Assembly (NCBI GenBank): GCA_003970805.2
Contig: CP051152.1
Span: 1,364,001 to 1,428,000, forward strand
Reading direction: 5' to 3'
DNA length: 64,000 nt
From: Undibacterium piscinae
Lineage (GTDB): Bacteria > Pseudomonadota > Gammaproteobacteria > Burkholderiales > Burkholderiaceae_D
Below the pieces are notes generated by a model that saw only the letters and a program-made list of their open reading frames with translations, did no database searches and was not told the origin of the DNA. Of this stretch, positions 18,201 to 27,959 are shown piece after piece. The translations under genes were made by a program, and so were the position numbers. How positions within the stretch are numbered: position 1 is the first letter of the stretch; every line of letters starts with the position of its first letter.

Positions 18201-19545
18201 TACCGGGCTTAAGCTGCGCCAGGGCGCTCAGGGCGCGCTGCCAGGTTTCTTCCCTATGCAAGGCGGCGATCAGGGGCTTGACCTGATGCCGGGCATGCCA
18301 GTCCGGCAGTAAGGCTTCGGCGCCGTATTGAGTCTGCAATAGCAAATCAAGTTCGGCGGCGACCCATTGATAACCCAGCCGTATGCAGGCGGCGCGCAAG
18401 CTCATCAGGCGGGCGTGCATTTTCGGATCTTTAGGCGCATCTTGCCAAAACAAGGCGATGCCTTCGAACAAGCCATCGACATCGCGCTCGGCCCGCACAA
18501 ATTTTTGCGGGCTCGCTAACGGAACACCTTGCACCAGATGATGCACCAAAGGCTGCAAAAACAAATAGGCGTAGGCATGCTGTTGCTTGACACCATCATC
18601 AACTTGCTCTTTGGCGCGCTTGAGGCTGGCGGCATCGTTCTTGCCGAGCAAGGCGACGCTGTATAACAAGCCTATCAGTTCCGGAATAAACACCTTACGC
18701 TTACCCGACTGTGCCTTGGCTAACTTGATGATGCTATCGGCAAGCTCGACAGCGACCGCAAAATCACCGCGCAACACCGCCATGGCCAGCAAGGAATCAG
18801 GCAACAGCGCGGCAGGCATGTATTGGTGTAATTGTGTCAGCCGCTGAAAATCACCGCGCAACAGCATTTGCTGGCACAGCAAGGCAATCGACTCAGGCCA
18901 TACTTTTACCTTGGCCTCAGCATGCGCACAGGCATAATCGTAGGCGCGCTGGCACTCATCGAGCGTCCAGTTAGCATGCACAAACACGTCGCTCAGTACG
19001 CGATCCTGGCTATCCGTATCAAGCCCGCCAAACAGCGCAACGCCATCGACATTCTCAAAAAATGCCGTGCCGGGCGGCGTATGGTCATCACTAGGGCAGG
19101 CGTAATACTTATCGCGCCACTCCATTAAATCCTTGTCATTGGCGGCAAATACCGAAAACATCACCTCGCGCCGGCAGAACGCGACGTTAAAAGGTTTCCA
19201 CTGTTTGTATTCGCCATGGCGCTTGAGCAAGTCGCGCACGCTCTTGACCCAGCTCTTGATCTCGCCGCTTTGCTGCAAATGTAATAGCACCGCCATCCGC
19301 AGGTCTTCGCGCAGTACATAGCCCAAGCCGATTTCCTGACGCACCAGCACTTTCTTGACCAGACCGGCCAAGGTCTCCTTGATCTGCGCCGTGTCATGCG
19401 GCTTCCCGCTTACGCCGTACGGGCTGCGACTCTGCAATAATTCCAGCAAGGCGCTAGGATTGAGTGCGGCATCAAACAGCGCCATCGCATACATCAATGG
19501 AAATTCATCAGCGGCAACAGCAGAAAAATCGTAAAGCTCGGACAT
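15253..19545 (-). CDS. Large SNF2-family DEAD/DEAH-box helicase
   Basis: 1430 residues from ATG at 19545 (MSELYDFSAV); an upstream extension to 19620 is unlikely. The first two thirds are a poorly conserved, mainly helical region. A SWI2/SNF2 ATPase follows, with motif I DDMGLGKTVQ near residue 935, the DEAQ box near 1027, IASGTPVENHLGELWNLF, and a helicase C domain with FSQFVDHL and DRAHRMGQLRPVTIYRL. The family translocates on double-stranded DNA; the cellular role is unknown. The usual end, near LLRLLKE, is followed by about 85 unexpected residues, and a one-base correction near 15265 would extend the frame to 15141. Long single gene, not in an operon. Confidence 0.87.
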   Translation of the reverse strand: MSELYDFSAVAADEFPLMYAMALFDAALNPSALLELLQSRSPYGVSGKPHDTAQIKETLAGLVKKVLVRQEIGLGYVLREDLRMAVLLHLQQSGEIKSWVKSVRDLLKRHGEYKQWKPFNVAFCRREVMFSVFAANDKDLMEWRDKYYACPSDDHTPPGTAFFENVDGVALFGGLDTDSQDRVLSDVFVHANWTLDECQRAYDYACAHAEAKVKVWPESIALLCQQMLLRGDFQRLTQLHQYMPAALLPDSLLAMAVLRGDFAVAVELADSIIKLAKAQSGKRKVFIPELIGLLYSVALLGKNDAASLKRAKEQVDDGVKQQHAYAYLFLQPLVHHLVQGVPLASPQKFVRAERDVDGLFEGIALFWQDAPKDPKMHARLMSLRAACIRLGYQWVAAELDLLLQTQYGAEALLPDWHARHQVKPLIAALHREETWQRALSALAQLKPGSGIASSATSDVRIAWLLQLHHGLVQLDPREQKRSAKGVWSKGRAVALKRLAHEQDSLPGMSEQDKRLATCVRKTFDNYYGGSEYELAAEKALAYLPGHPAVFWADAPDVRIDIIKGEVALQLNETGGLISLKLDPDIGSESHVAWRKETPTRLSVYASSPEIRQIAGILGAGLTVPVAAKAQLVDVIAAIAPHLAIHSDLPELARHIATIDANPTLFAHLLPLKDGLRLQLLVRPLPDGGWFPPGKGAANVLGEQAGTPVQASRKLKDEAKALKQVLAACPALALAEQDEQEWQLQDPEQCLELLGQLKELPEGMLELVWPEGERFRLKGSRSLMQMRLTIKKQGEWFVAGGEITLDDGRVLALRELMQLAEGANGRFLKIGENDYLALTDNFRKRLDELRALGDPIGKDGVRINPLAAAALAELAAEVGDLQADNAWREQVHKLDTLADFVPKVPSTLQAELRDYQLEGYQWLARLAHWGVGACLADDMGLGKTVQALALLLDRAPHGPALVVAPISVAMNWQAEAARFAPTLTVRAYHSNRSLADLGPFDLVIASYGMLQSDAEAFGAQHWHSVVLDEAQVIKNSATKRSQAAMALTADFKMIASGTPVENHLGELWNLFRFINPGLLGSKERFSERFSTPIERGDKPARLHLKKLIQPFILRRTKTQVLSELPSRTEITLQVELSQEERHLYEALRQEAIDKIANIKTGEGQSLQVLAEITKLRRFCCNPKLVLKNSTVPGSKLGVFADTVEELLENRHKALVFSQFVDHLAIVREWLDQQGIAYQYLDGSTPALERKKRVDAFQAGQGDIFLISLKAGGTGLNLTAADYVIHLDPWWNPAVEDQASDRAHRMGQLRPVTIYRLVAQDTIEEKIIALHAQKRDLADSLLDGGDAAGRMDTAALLRLLKESVRKWRARVPQLFILAALPVTLGDEDDSLSDDMPASALFIHLAEGQLPASAPVPYYPGLLPDWHLEFRSV

Positions 19546-20166
19546 AGGGGGAATTAACTCAAAACAGGAATGGTGGCAGCGATTGGCCTGGACAGCAGCG
19601 AGCCGCAAAAAAACGGGCAAGCAATTCTAAACGATAAAAAGCTTAGGCACGAAGCCAATTTGATACTAGGGCGACGCGATTCCCGCAATTGTCGCGGATG
19701 ACTGACAAACAGTAGCCACGCTAAGTGCGCGCTGTGCAGTGATTTTGCCCCTACGCTAGCGAAATGCAAGGACTCAGTAGCCCTTATGTTTTTCTCCCTG
19801 TGAGTTTGCACTCAAACGCTTAAAACTAGCGTATCGTCAATGATCGGTATAAAAAGTTACGAAAGAAGTTGGTAAAAAAGTTGCGAAAAAAAATCGCGAA
19901 TATCAACAGAATCCCGAGCAGAGCCAGAAAACCAAGGCAGCTCTCGGCTTTGATTATGAACACGATACGGATAATGAGGGCAGTTCCACCTGTTTGACAG
20001 AACATTGCGCTGTCCGCATCGCATCGCATAGCTGGTCGAGCTGGTAAATCGAGCAAAAGCCGATCCGGGAACACTCTCCTTTTTCGCTGCAGATATGGGT
20101 ATGCGTAGTGATGCAAAGCCATGTTGGTAATTGAGCGTAATGGTCTATTTACTGAGGGGACGGATC
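19546..20166. other. Intergenic region between divergent helicase and methyltransferase genes
   Basis: About 600 bases with promoters expected for both sides. An A-rich stretch at 19846-19900 contains direct repeats of AAAAAGTTRCGAAA type. A 98-codon minus ORF here is Phe-rich and has no protein-like signal, so I do not call a gene. Confidence 0.4.
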
Positions 20167-21117
20167 GTGAAATCCATGGATGACAAGAGGAAAACCATGC
20201 TAAACGAACGTGAAGCCGAGAGCTGCTATCTTGGTCAATTCATCCCGCTGCATTACCATCACAATATGCTGATGGACAACAATCGCATGCAAGCGTTTAA
20301 GGCCGCGATCAATCATGCGGTATTCCCCGGCGCCAAGGTATTGGAACTAGGCGGCGGCACCGGCGTGCTGTCATGGTTTGCCGCGGCCAAGGCCGAGAAA
20401 GTCTGGTGCGTTGAGTTTAACCCCGACATGGTCAATGAAGCCAATCGCCTGCTGGCACAAAATCCCCAGGGACATAAAGTTGAAGTAGTGCATGCCGATG
20501 CATTTGAATATCTGCCGCCTGAACCTGTCGATGTCGTCATCTGCGAAATGATCCATGTCGCGATGCTGCGTGAAAAACTGCTGGAAGTGATAGACAATTT
20601 CAAGCAACGCTATCTGGCAAAATTCGGCGCCCCCCTGCCTATCTTCATGCCGGAAGCGATCGTGATGGCAGTACAGCCCATGCAGCAAGAATATATTTTT
20701 GAAGGCTACAACGCGCCCATCGTCCAGTTTCAGGAAACTAATGCGATCTACACCGGCAGCGTGCCAATGGCCGAGCCTGCAGTCTACAGCATCATTGATT
20801 TTGTCGCGCCGATAGACCTGACCATCAGTTGGCAAGGCAGCTTCACGATGGCCACTGACGGCAACTTGAATGCCTTACGCTTCATTACCAAAAATATTTT
20901 ATCGGTAGTGCAGCAACAAAACGCCACCATAGACTGGCTCAATCACTACATGGTCTTGCCCTTGCCAGCGAGCTTGGCGGTGAAGGCCGGCGATATTATC
21001 GACGTTAGCTTCCGCTACCGTGGCGGCGCCGCTATCGCCTCCCTGCAAAATGGCTTACAAGCGACGATACGCGTGCCAGAAACCCTGGCACGCGCAGAAG
21101 AAGCGCTATTTGCCTAA
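20167..21117 (+). CDS. PRMT-like SAM-dependent methyltransferase
   Basis: About 316 residues from GTG at 20167, which has GAGGGGA 6 bases upstream; ATG at 20176 or 20197 (AAGAGGA upstream) are alternatives. It shows motif I KVLELGGGTGVLSWFAA, the acidic post-I VEFNPDMVNEA, and the motif VVICEMIHVAMLREKL. The last resembles the glutamate-containing double-E loop of protein arginine methyltransferases. A beta-barrel-like C-terminal half also fits that fold. The substrate is not known. It is a single gene on the plus strand, divergent from the helicase. Confidence 0.75.
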   Translation: MKSMDDKRKTMLNEREAESCYLGQFIPLHYHHNMLMDNNRMQAFKAAINHAVFPGAKVLELGGGTGVLSWFAAAKAEKVWCVEFNPDMVNEANRLLAQNPQGHKVEVVHADAFEYLPPEPVDVVICEMIHVAMLREKLLEVIDNFKQRYLAKFGAPLPIFMPEAIVMAVQPMQQEYIFEGYNAPIVQFQETNAIYTGSVPMAEPAVYSIIDFVAPIDLTISWQGSFTMATDGNLNALRFITKNILSVVQQQNATIDWLNHYMVLPLPASLAVKAGDIIDVSFRYRGGAAIASLQNGLQATIRVPETLARAEEALFA

Positions 21118-21130
21118 GCTAGCCTGGCAA

Positions 21131-21228
21131 TCAAAAGACTTTTGCCGCAGAGGCGCAGAGCACACAGAGCTGGAAATAAAAATTTGCTCTGCGAACTCTG
21201 CGCCTCTGTGGCAAGAATAGCTTTTTGA
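21131..21228. repeat. Palindromic CCGCAGAGGCGCAGAG element, copy 1
   Basis: The main arms are 21142-21160 (TTGCCGCAGAGGCGCAGAG) and 21196-21214, with one mismatch. An outer TCAAAAG/CTTTTTGA pair extends it. It sits 3' of the methyltransferase gene and 3' of the convergent U32 gene. It could fold as a long hairpin and stop transcription from both sides. It is related to copy 2 at 33183-33254. Confidence 0.8.
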
Positions 21229-21256
21229 TTTTTTAAAAACTTCCAGCGTCTGCTTT

Positions 21257-22621
21257 TTACAGCATGCGTGCCAGCAAAGCCTTATCGTATTTCACATCCA
21301 GCGGGATACGCACTTTATGGCCGGCGCCACCGATCACGCTGATAGACTCATTGTGCTGGTTGCGCAACTCGGCCAAGGTGACGATCTCATTGCCGGACGG
21401 ATGAATGATCTCGATCTGGTCACCCACCGCAAAACGATTTTTGACTTCGACTTCGCCCCAGCCATCGGTCACGCTCAGCACCTGGCCTACGTACTGGCTG
21501 CGATGCGCTTTAGAAACACCTTCCATGTAATTCTGATGTTCCTGAGTATGGTGACGCTGGTAGAAACCATCGGTATAACCACGATTGGCCAGACCGTCTA
21601 ACTGACCGAGTAATTGCTCATTGAACGGACGCCCGGCCACCGCATCATCAATCGCACGGCGATACGCTTGCGCGGTACGGGAAACGTAATACAGCGATTT
21701 GGTGCGACCTTCCACCTTCAGGGAATCCACGCCGATTTTCGCCAGACGTGCAACGTGCTCGATGGCGCGCAAGTCTTTTGAGTTCATGATGTAAGTGCCA
21801 TGCTCGTCTTCGAGTATCGGCATGAAACTGCCGGGACGGCCCGACTCTTCGATCAGGTAAGGACGGTCGGCCAACGGATGGCGCGGCATATCACCCATCG
21901 CTGAAAACGATTGATTGGCTTCTTCCAGTGCCTCGTTGAAATTGAGTTTGATGGTTTCAACGGGAATGCGCGTCAGATCGCCGGTTTCGTTTTCATTAGC
22001 GTTCTCGACCTTGTAATCCCAACGACAGGAATTGGTACAAGTGCCCTGATTCGGATCGCGGTGATTGAAGTAGCCGGACAGCAGGCAACGGCCGGAATAG
22101 GCGATACACAAGGCACCGTGCACAAAGACTTCAATTTCCATCTCAGGGCAACGCTGCTTGATTTCTTCGATCTCATCGAGCGAGAGTTCGCGCGACAGGA
22201 TAACGCGCGTTAAGCCCATGCTTTGCCAGAATTTGACGTCAGCCCAGTTCACCGCATTGGCTTGCACTGACAAATGGACATTCACTTCCGGCCATTTTTC
22301 GCGCACCATCATGATCAGGCCAGGATCGGCCATGATGATGGCGTCCGGTTTCATCTCAATTACTGGCGCCATGTCGTTGATGTAAGTCTTGAGCTTGGCG
22401 TTGTGCGGGAAAATATTGCTGGCGACAAAGAATAATTTGCCGCGTGCATGTGCATCGTTAATACCTTGCTGCAACACATCGAGCGTAGAGAATTCATTAT
22501 TCCGGGCGCGCAGGCTATAGCGTGGTTGGCCAGCGTAGACGGCATCCGCACCGAAATCAAAGGCGGCATGCATTTTTGCCAGCGAACCGGCAGGCAACAG
22601 GAGTTCAGGGGCTTTTAGCAT
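21257..22621 (-). CDS. U32 peptidase-family protein (TrhP/YegQ-like, probable tRNA U34 hydroxylation)
   Basis: This 454-residue protein starts APELLLPAGSLAKMHAAFDFGADAVYAG and has the U32 signature VFVHGALCIAYSGRCLLSG, followed by NQGTCTNSCRWDY with conserved cysteines. These features match the YegQ/TrhP subfamily, which is implicated in prephenate-dependent hydroxylation of tRNA wobble uridine. A beta-rich C-terminal domain ends the protein. The TrhP assignment is from recognition of the family; proteolysis is not shown for this subfamily. Confidence 0.85.
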   Translation of the reverse strand: MLKAPELLLPAGSLAKMHAAFDFGADAVYAGQPRYSLRARNNEFSTLDVLQQGINDAHARGKLFFVASNIFPHNAKLKTYINDMAPVIEMKPDAIIMADPGLIMMVREKWPEVNVHLSVQANAVNWADVKFWQSMGLTRVILSRELSLDEIEEIKQRCPEMEIEVFVHGALCIAYSGRCLLSGYFNHRDPNQGTCTNSCRWDYKVENANENETGDLTRIPVETIKLNFNEALEEANQSFSAMGDMPRHPLADRPYLIEESGRPGSFMPILEDEHGTYIMNSKDLRAIEHVARLAKIGVDSLKVEGRTKSLYYVSRTAQAYRRAIDDAVAGRPFNEQLLGQLDGLANRGYTDGFYQRHHTQEHQNYMEGVSKAHRSQYVGQVLSVTDGWGEVEVKNRFAVGDQIEIIHPSGNEIVTLAELRNQHNESISVIGGAGHKVRIPLDVKYDKALLARML

Positions 22622-22709
22622 AGCAAGACAATCCGAAAAGAAAAATGTTCGCGATTATAATTCCGTATTCGCTTAACTTAAACCCTGATTGGAAAATATT
22701 TGATCCGGA

Positions 22710-23594
22710 TCAAAGCTTATTTCTCATTCTGATTGCGGCCAACTCATTAAATATGAGTGCCGTCAAAACAACGGCGCCCCCCATCAGGGTTGCGTTAGCA
22801 GGCACTTCACCGGCGCCCAACCAGACCCAGATCGGTCCCAGCAAGACCTCCAGCAAAGCCAGCAATGACAATTCCGGCGCCGATAAGCTGCGTGCGGCAC
22901 GTACCATCAGCATGCAGGGAAAACCTAGCTGAAAAAATCCCAGTAGCGCCAGTATCAGTAAATCGTGAACAGAGGCCTGAAACGGCAAGGCCATAGGCAG
23001 CATCGCCAGCGCCGACAATACGCCACCTATCAGCACCGCAGGAATCAGGTCGACTGCATGACCGCCTTTTTTCATGCTGATCACATTGACCGAGGCCGCC
23101 AATGGCACACCCATCGCCACGATCATACCTACCAGGCCACGCGCATCGAGTTGCGCAAAGCCGTCAATAAACATCCAGACCATGCCACCAGACGCCACCA
23201 CAATCGCCAGCCAGGTACGAGCAGGTATCTGCTGGTGTAAAAATATCCGCGCAAACAAGGCTGTCAGCAAAGGCGAAACACTCATCACGATCAGGGTATT
23301 GGCCACCGTAGTCATGGTCAGCGCAATCATGAAACAGGAGAACATAATGGCCCACATCGCACCCGATATCAGGCCATAGCGCCCGACCGAGATCAGGCGC
23401 GGCACGGCCTGCGACTTGTGCTGCCACAACAACGCCGCGCCGACATACAGCGCCGCAAAAACGCTACGCCAGAAAGTCACTTCAAAATCACGCGCCGCGT
23501 CCAGATGGCGCGTCAGTACACCTGCCATACTCCAAAGAGTAGCGGCGATGATCATCAGAAAGAGGGCCTGAGGGTGGGAGGGTTTATTTTGCAT
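22710..23594 (-). CDS. EamA/DMT-family transporter
   Basis: This 294-residue protein has ten hydrophobic segments forming two EamA repeats, the first from MIIAATLWSMAGVLTRHL and the second from about 150. EamA proteins of the drug/metabolite transporter superfamily move metabolites or amino acids across the inner membrane. The substrate is not readable from sequence. It lies alone on the minus strand between the U32 gene and typA and is preceded by the typA terminator. Confidence 0.85.
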   Translation of the reverse strand: MQNKPSHPQALFLMIIAATLWSMAGVLTRHLDAARDFEVTFWRSVFAALYVGAALLWQHKSQAVPRLISVGRYGLISGAMWAIMFSCFMIALTMTTVANTLIVMSVSPLLTALFARIFLHQQIPARTWLAIVVASGGMVWMFIDGFAQLDARGLVGMIVAMGVPLAASVNVISMKKGGHAVDLIPAVLIGGVLSALAMLPMALPFQASVHDLLILALLGFFQLGFPCMLMVRAARSLSAPELSLLALLEVLLGPIWVWLGAGEVPANATLMGGAVVLTALIFNELAAIRMRNKL

Positions 23595-23696
23595 ATTGAT
23601 TTAAAGTCCTTTGTTCACGAAACAATAGTAAGCCGTTCGCTCTAATTAACTGGGCGCTCAAGCCGCTGGCATCTTTCATGGACGGTTTTCCCAAAT

Positions 23697-23746
23697 AAAA
23701 AACCCGTTTGTCACACCACATCAGTGGCACAACAAACGGGTTTTTT
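23697..23746 (-). terminator. Strong rho-independent terminator downstream of typA
   Basis: AAAAAACCCGTTTGT pairs with ACAAACGGGTTTTTT around a 20-base loop with a small nested stem. It lies 43 bases after the typA stop and works in both directions. Confidence 0.9.
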
Positions 23747-23788
23747 GAATATGCCATCAATACTTTGATGGCAAATCATTTTTACCTA

Positions 23789-25621
23789 TTAATCGCGTGA
23801 TGCTTTTTTACGCTCGTGCTCTTTCAGGAAGCGCTTGCGCAGACGAATACTCTTAGGTGTCACTTCCACCAATTCATCATCATCAATAAATTCAACCGCG
23901 TATTCCAGATTCAACAGAATTGGTGGTACCAGACGTACCGCTTCATCCGTACCGGACGAGCGAACGTTAGTCAATTGCTTACCCTTGATAGGGTTAACGA
24001 CCAAGTCATTGTCACGCGAGTGGATACCGATGATCATACCTTCGTACACTGGATCATTGTGGCTCACGAACATACGGCCGCGATCTTGCAGTTTCCAGAT
24101 AGCGTAAGCAACAGCAGCACCGTCATCTTGAGAAATCAATACACCGTTACGACGGCCACCGAGTTCACCTTTAGAATTATCTACTGGTGCGTATTCATCA
24201 AACACGTGACTCATCAAGCCAGTACCACGTGTCAATGTCATGAATTCGCCCTGGAAACCGATCAGGCCACGTGCAGGAATACGGTATTCCAGACGGACAC
24301 GACCTTTACCATCCGGTTCCATGTTTTGCAGATCACCGCGACGACGACCGAGCTCTTCCATCACGCCGCCTTGATTATTCTCTTCAACGTCAACGGTCAG
24401 ATTTTCGTACGGCTCATGACGTACGCCATCAACCATTTTGAAAACTACGCGTGGACGGGAAACAGCCAATTCGAAACCTTCACGACGCATGTTTTCGATC
24501 AGAATAGTCAGATGCAATTCACCGCGACCAGACACTTCATAAGTCGAATCATCATTTTCAGCCTGAACTACGCGCAAAGCCATGTTGCCTTTGAGTTCGC
24601 GTTCCAGACGGTCACGGATTTGACGGGTAGTAACGAATTTACCTTCACGACCAGCCAATGGCGAGTTATTTACCATGAAGTTCATTGTCAATGTAGGCTC
24701 ATCGACCTTCAACATTGGCAAAGCTTCCGGGAAATCAGGAGCACACAGGGTGGAACCGATACCGATTTCTTCGATACCGTTAATCAGTACGATGTCACCA
24801 GCCAAGGCTTCATCAACCAATACGCGATCAAGACCTTTGAAAGTCAAAACCTGGTTAATGCGCGCTTTAGTTGGCTTATCATCAGGACCATTCATCCAGA
24901 CGATATCTTGCAAAGGCTTAACACGACCACGCAAGATACGGCCAACACCAATCTTACCAACGTAAGAAGAATACTCAAGGGAAGTGATTTGCAATTGCAA
25001 AGGACCATCCGGATCATCTTCGCGTGCAGGAACGTGCTTCAGGATCGCGTCGAACAGCGGATCCATATTTCCTTCACGGATGGAATCTTCCAGACCAGCA
25101 TAGCCCTTGAAGCCGGATGCGTAGATGATAGGGAAATCTAATTGCTCGTCGGTTGCGCCGAGCTTGTCGAACAATTCGAAAGTCGCGTTAACAGCTTTCT
25201 GAGGATCAGCGTTTTCACGATCGATCTTGTTAACGACAACGATAGGCTTCAAACCCAGAGCCAAAGCTTTACGTGTCACAAAACGCGTTTGTGGCATCGG
25301 GCCTTCTTGTGCATCAACCAGCAACAAGACGCTATCAACCATCGACAATACGCGCTCAACTTCACCGCCGAAATCGGCATGGCCCGGGGTATCAACGATG
25401 TTGATGTGCGTGCCTTTGTATTCGACTGCACAGTTTTTCGAAAGAATCGTGATACCACGTTCTTTTTCGATGTCGTTGGAATCCATCACGCGAGCATCAA
25501 CCTGTTGGTTGTCGCGGAAAGTCCCGGATTGGCGCAGCAATTGATCAACCAGCGTGGTTTTGCCGTGATCAACGTGGGCGATAATGGCGATGTTGCGTAT
25601 AGCGCGTTTTGTAGTGGACAT
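23789..25621 (-). CDS. typA: Translational GTPase TypA/BipA
   Basis: 610 residues, the usual family length. The G domain has the P-loop [15 protein letters not shown] (residues 15-29), switch [23 protein letters not shown] and NKIDR. The EF-G-like domains and the TypA-specific C-terminus follow ([15 protein letters not shown], ending [16 protein letters not shown]). TypA is a ribosome-associated GTPase needed for ribosome assembly and growth at low temperature. It is a single gene, with a strong terminator after it. Confidence 0.97.
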   Translation of the reverse strand: MSTTKRAIRNIAIIAHVDHGKTTLVDQLLRQSGTFRDNQQVDARVMDSNDIEKERGITILSKNCAVEYKGTHINIVDTPGHADFGGEVERVLSMVDSVLLLVDAQEGPMPQTRFVTRKALALGLKPIVVVNKIDRENADPQKAVNATFELFDKLGATDEQLDFPIIYASGFKGYAGLEDSIREGNMDPLFDAILKHVPAREDDPDGPLQLQITSLEYSSYVGKIGVGRILRGRVKPLQDIVWMNGPDDKPTKARINQVLTFKGLDRVLVDEALAGDIVLINGIEEIGIGSTLCAPDFPEALPMLKVDEPTLTMNFMVNNSPLAGREGKFVTTRQIRDRLERELKGNMALRVVQAENDDSTYEVSGRGELHLTILIENMRREGFELAVSRPRVVFKMVDGVRHEPYENLTVDVEENNQGGVMEELGRRRGDLQNMEPDGKGRVRLEYRIPARGLIGFQGEFMTLTRGTGLMSHVFDEYAPVDNSKGELGGRRNGVLISQDDGAAVAYAIWKLQDRGRMFVSHNDPVYEGMIIGIHSRDNDLVVNPIKGKQLTNVRSSGTDEAVRLVPPILLNLEYAVEFIDDDELVEVTPKSIRLRKRFLKEHERKKASRD

Positions 25622-26111
25622 GATTGTAATTTTGCTTTGGGGGTGATTCGGGTAACCAACAATTATAACATGGTGCGATGCAAAACAACTTAATGCATAT
25701 TAAAAGCTGATTTAATATTCGAATTAATCTTTCCGCCGGCACTAAGGCAAGCCGCGAGATTGAGATTATTCTAGGTAAACTTCAGGACATTTTCATTCTT
25801 TCAAAGACTTACTACCGCATGATGACAAGCCTAGTCACTCCTGGTTATTCACCACTTTACCCACCACTTCCGCCCTTCCGCCCACGCTAAGTAAGCAAAC
25901 GCATCAGAAGGATTGCCAGTGCATCTGATTCCATTCCGGAAATTGTGTTGTTTTTCCGTTATTCAAAAAGTGCAGTCGCGCCATCATGATGCACAAACCG
26001 CCTTGCCATTTGAAAACGTGACTTGAAAATTCCGCAAACACCCATACCTCTAGCTGCATAAGTATTTTTATTGTCATTTTTCATAAAAACGTTCTCCTTT
26101 TTGAGGTAAGC
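25622..26111. other. Intergenic region between typA and htpG
   Basis: About 490 bases separate the divergent typA and htpG genes. It holds the sigma-32-like promoter at 26022-26048 and no credible ORF. Confidence 0.5.
26022..26048 (+). promoter_or_regulatory. Heat-shock (sigma-32-like) promoter of htpG
   Basis: CTTGAAA at 26022-26028 and CCCATACC at 26041-26048 have a 12-base spacer and lie about 64 bases before the htpG start. This matches the sigma-32 consensus CTTGAAA and CCCATNT. It suits a chaperone gene. Confidence 0.8.
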
Positions 26112-27959
26112 ATGTCAGAAAAACAAACCCTAGGCTTTCAGGCTGAAGTAGCGCAATTACTGCAATTGATGATTCACTCTTTGTACTCGAATAAAGAGAT
26201 TTTCCTGCGCGAACTGATTTCCAACGCATCCGATGCCGCCGACAAACTGCGCTTTGAAGCGATCAACGATGCCAGCCTGTTTGAAGACGACTCCGATCTG
26301 AAGATCAAGGTAAGTTTTGACAAGACCGCACGCACTATCACGATCGCCGACAACGGTATCGGTATGACACGCGATGAAGCGATCCTGCATTTGGGTACGA
26401 TCGCTAAATCGGGCACTAAGGAATTTTTCGGAAAATTGTCCGGCGACCAGCAAAAAGACGCTGCCATGATAGGCCAATTCGGCGTAGGTTTTTATTCCGG
26501 CTTTATCGTCGCCGACAAGATTACGGTCGAATCTCGCCGTGCCGGCACCACGGCCACTGAAGGCGTACGCTGGGAATCAACCGGCGCCGGTGACTTTAGC
26601 GTGGAAGCCATCGTTAAATCAGATCGCGGCACCGCCATCACCCTGCACCTGCGCGAAGGCGAAGATGATTTCCTGTCCGCCTATAAGCTTAAGAGCGTGA
26701 TCCGCACTTACTCCGACCATATCTCTTTGCCTATCATGATGCAAAAAGAAGAGTGGGACGAAGAGAAAAAAGAACAGGTATTGCGCGACGAACTGGAAAC
26801 AGTCAATCAGGCCAGCGCCTTGTGGGCCCGCAACAAGAACGACATCACGCCTGAGCAATACGAAGAATTCTACAAACACATCTCGCATGATTACACGGCA
26901 CCGCTGACACACACGCATAACCGTGTCGAAGGCCGCAGCGAATATACGCAATTGCTGTACATTCCTAGCCGCGCACCGTTTGACATGTGGGACAGAAATA
27001 AACGCGGCGGCATCAAGCTCTACGTCAAACGCGTTTTCATCATGGACGATGCCGAACAACTGATGCCGGTCTACCTGCGTTTCGTCAAAGGCATCATCGA
27101 CACCAGCGACCTGCCACTGAACGTCTCGCGCGAAATCCTGCAAGAATCACGCGACATCAAGGCGATACGCGAAGGCTCGACCAAGCGTGTACTGGGCATG
27201 CTGGAAGAATTGGCGAATGCCGAAGGTGAAGACGATTCTGCCGCCAAGCAAGAAAAATTTGCCACGTTCTGGAAAGAATTTGGCCAGGTATTGAAAGAAG
27301 GTATAGGCGAAGATGCGGGTAACAAAGACCGTATCGCCAAACTGCTGCGCTTTGCCTCTACCCATAACGACAACGATGCGCAGAATGTTTCATTGGCCGA
27401 TTACCTGAGCCGCGTCAAAGAAGGTCAGGACAAGATTTACTACGTCACGGCCGACAGCTACATCGCCGCCAAGAACAGCCCGCATCTGGAAATTTTCCGC
27501 AAAAAAGGCGTGGAAGTCTTGCTGATGACCGACCGCGTTGATGAATGGATGCTGTCTTTCCTGACTGAATTCGAAGGTAAAGAACTGGTATCCGTTGCCA
27601 AAGGCGATCTTGATCTGGGCAAACTAGAAGATGAAGCCGAGAAAAAACAGCATGAAGAAACCGAAACTGAGTTCAAGGATCTGGTCGAGAAGATGAAAGC
27701 GGCGCTGGCCGATAAAGCCAAGGATGTACGCGTGACTTTCCGTTTGACCGACTCACCTGCTTGTCTGGTAGCCGATGAAAACGAATTGTCCGGTAACCTG
27801 ATGCGCATGTTGAAAGCGGCAGGCCAATCAGCGCCGGAATCGAAACCGATTCTGGAAGTTAATCCTGATCATCCTTTAGTCCAAAAGCTTAAGTATGAAG
27901 ACAGCAAATTTGCTGACTGTCACATATCCTGTTTGATCAGGCGATGTTACACGCGATGA
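26112..27959 (+). pseudogene. htpG: htpG (Hsp90 chaperone), copy 1: 5' complete, 3' end frameshifted
   Basis: The HtpG start is intact ([20 protein letters not shown]), as are the N-terminal ATPase motifs [16 protein letters not shown] and [11 protein letters not shown] and the middle domain. Sequence is normal to KYEDSKFAD; then one G is missing compared with the repeat (TGTCAC versus TGGTCAC near 27920). The frame shifts and stops at 27959, giving 615 residues ending in about a dozen wrong ones. The last part of this frame reads across the duplication junction at 27949. HtpG is a cytoplasmic ATP-dependent chaperone. The product here would lack the end of the dimerisation domain. Confidence 0.88.
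26367..27948 (+). repeat. Tandem duplication inside htpG, unit 1 (1582 bp)
   Basis: This segment is repeated immediately at 27949-29532. The two appear identical except for one G missing here (near 27920) and one extra A in unit 2 (near 29089). The junction TGTT followed by ACACGCG shows no microhomology. Confidence 0.95.

Noticed and set aside
19826..20122. 98-codon Phe-rich minus ORF between helicase and methyltransferase
   Set aside because: It has no ribosome-binding site or recognisable pattern, and is AT-run-derived.
23816..25141. Antisense ORF of 441 codons across typA
   Set aside because: It lies opposite the conserved typA coding sequence and has a His/Thr/Phe-biased composition typical of a reading-frame shadow.
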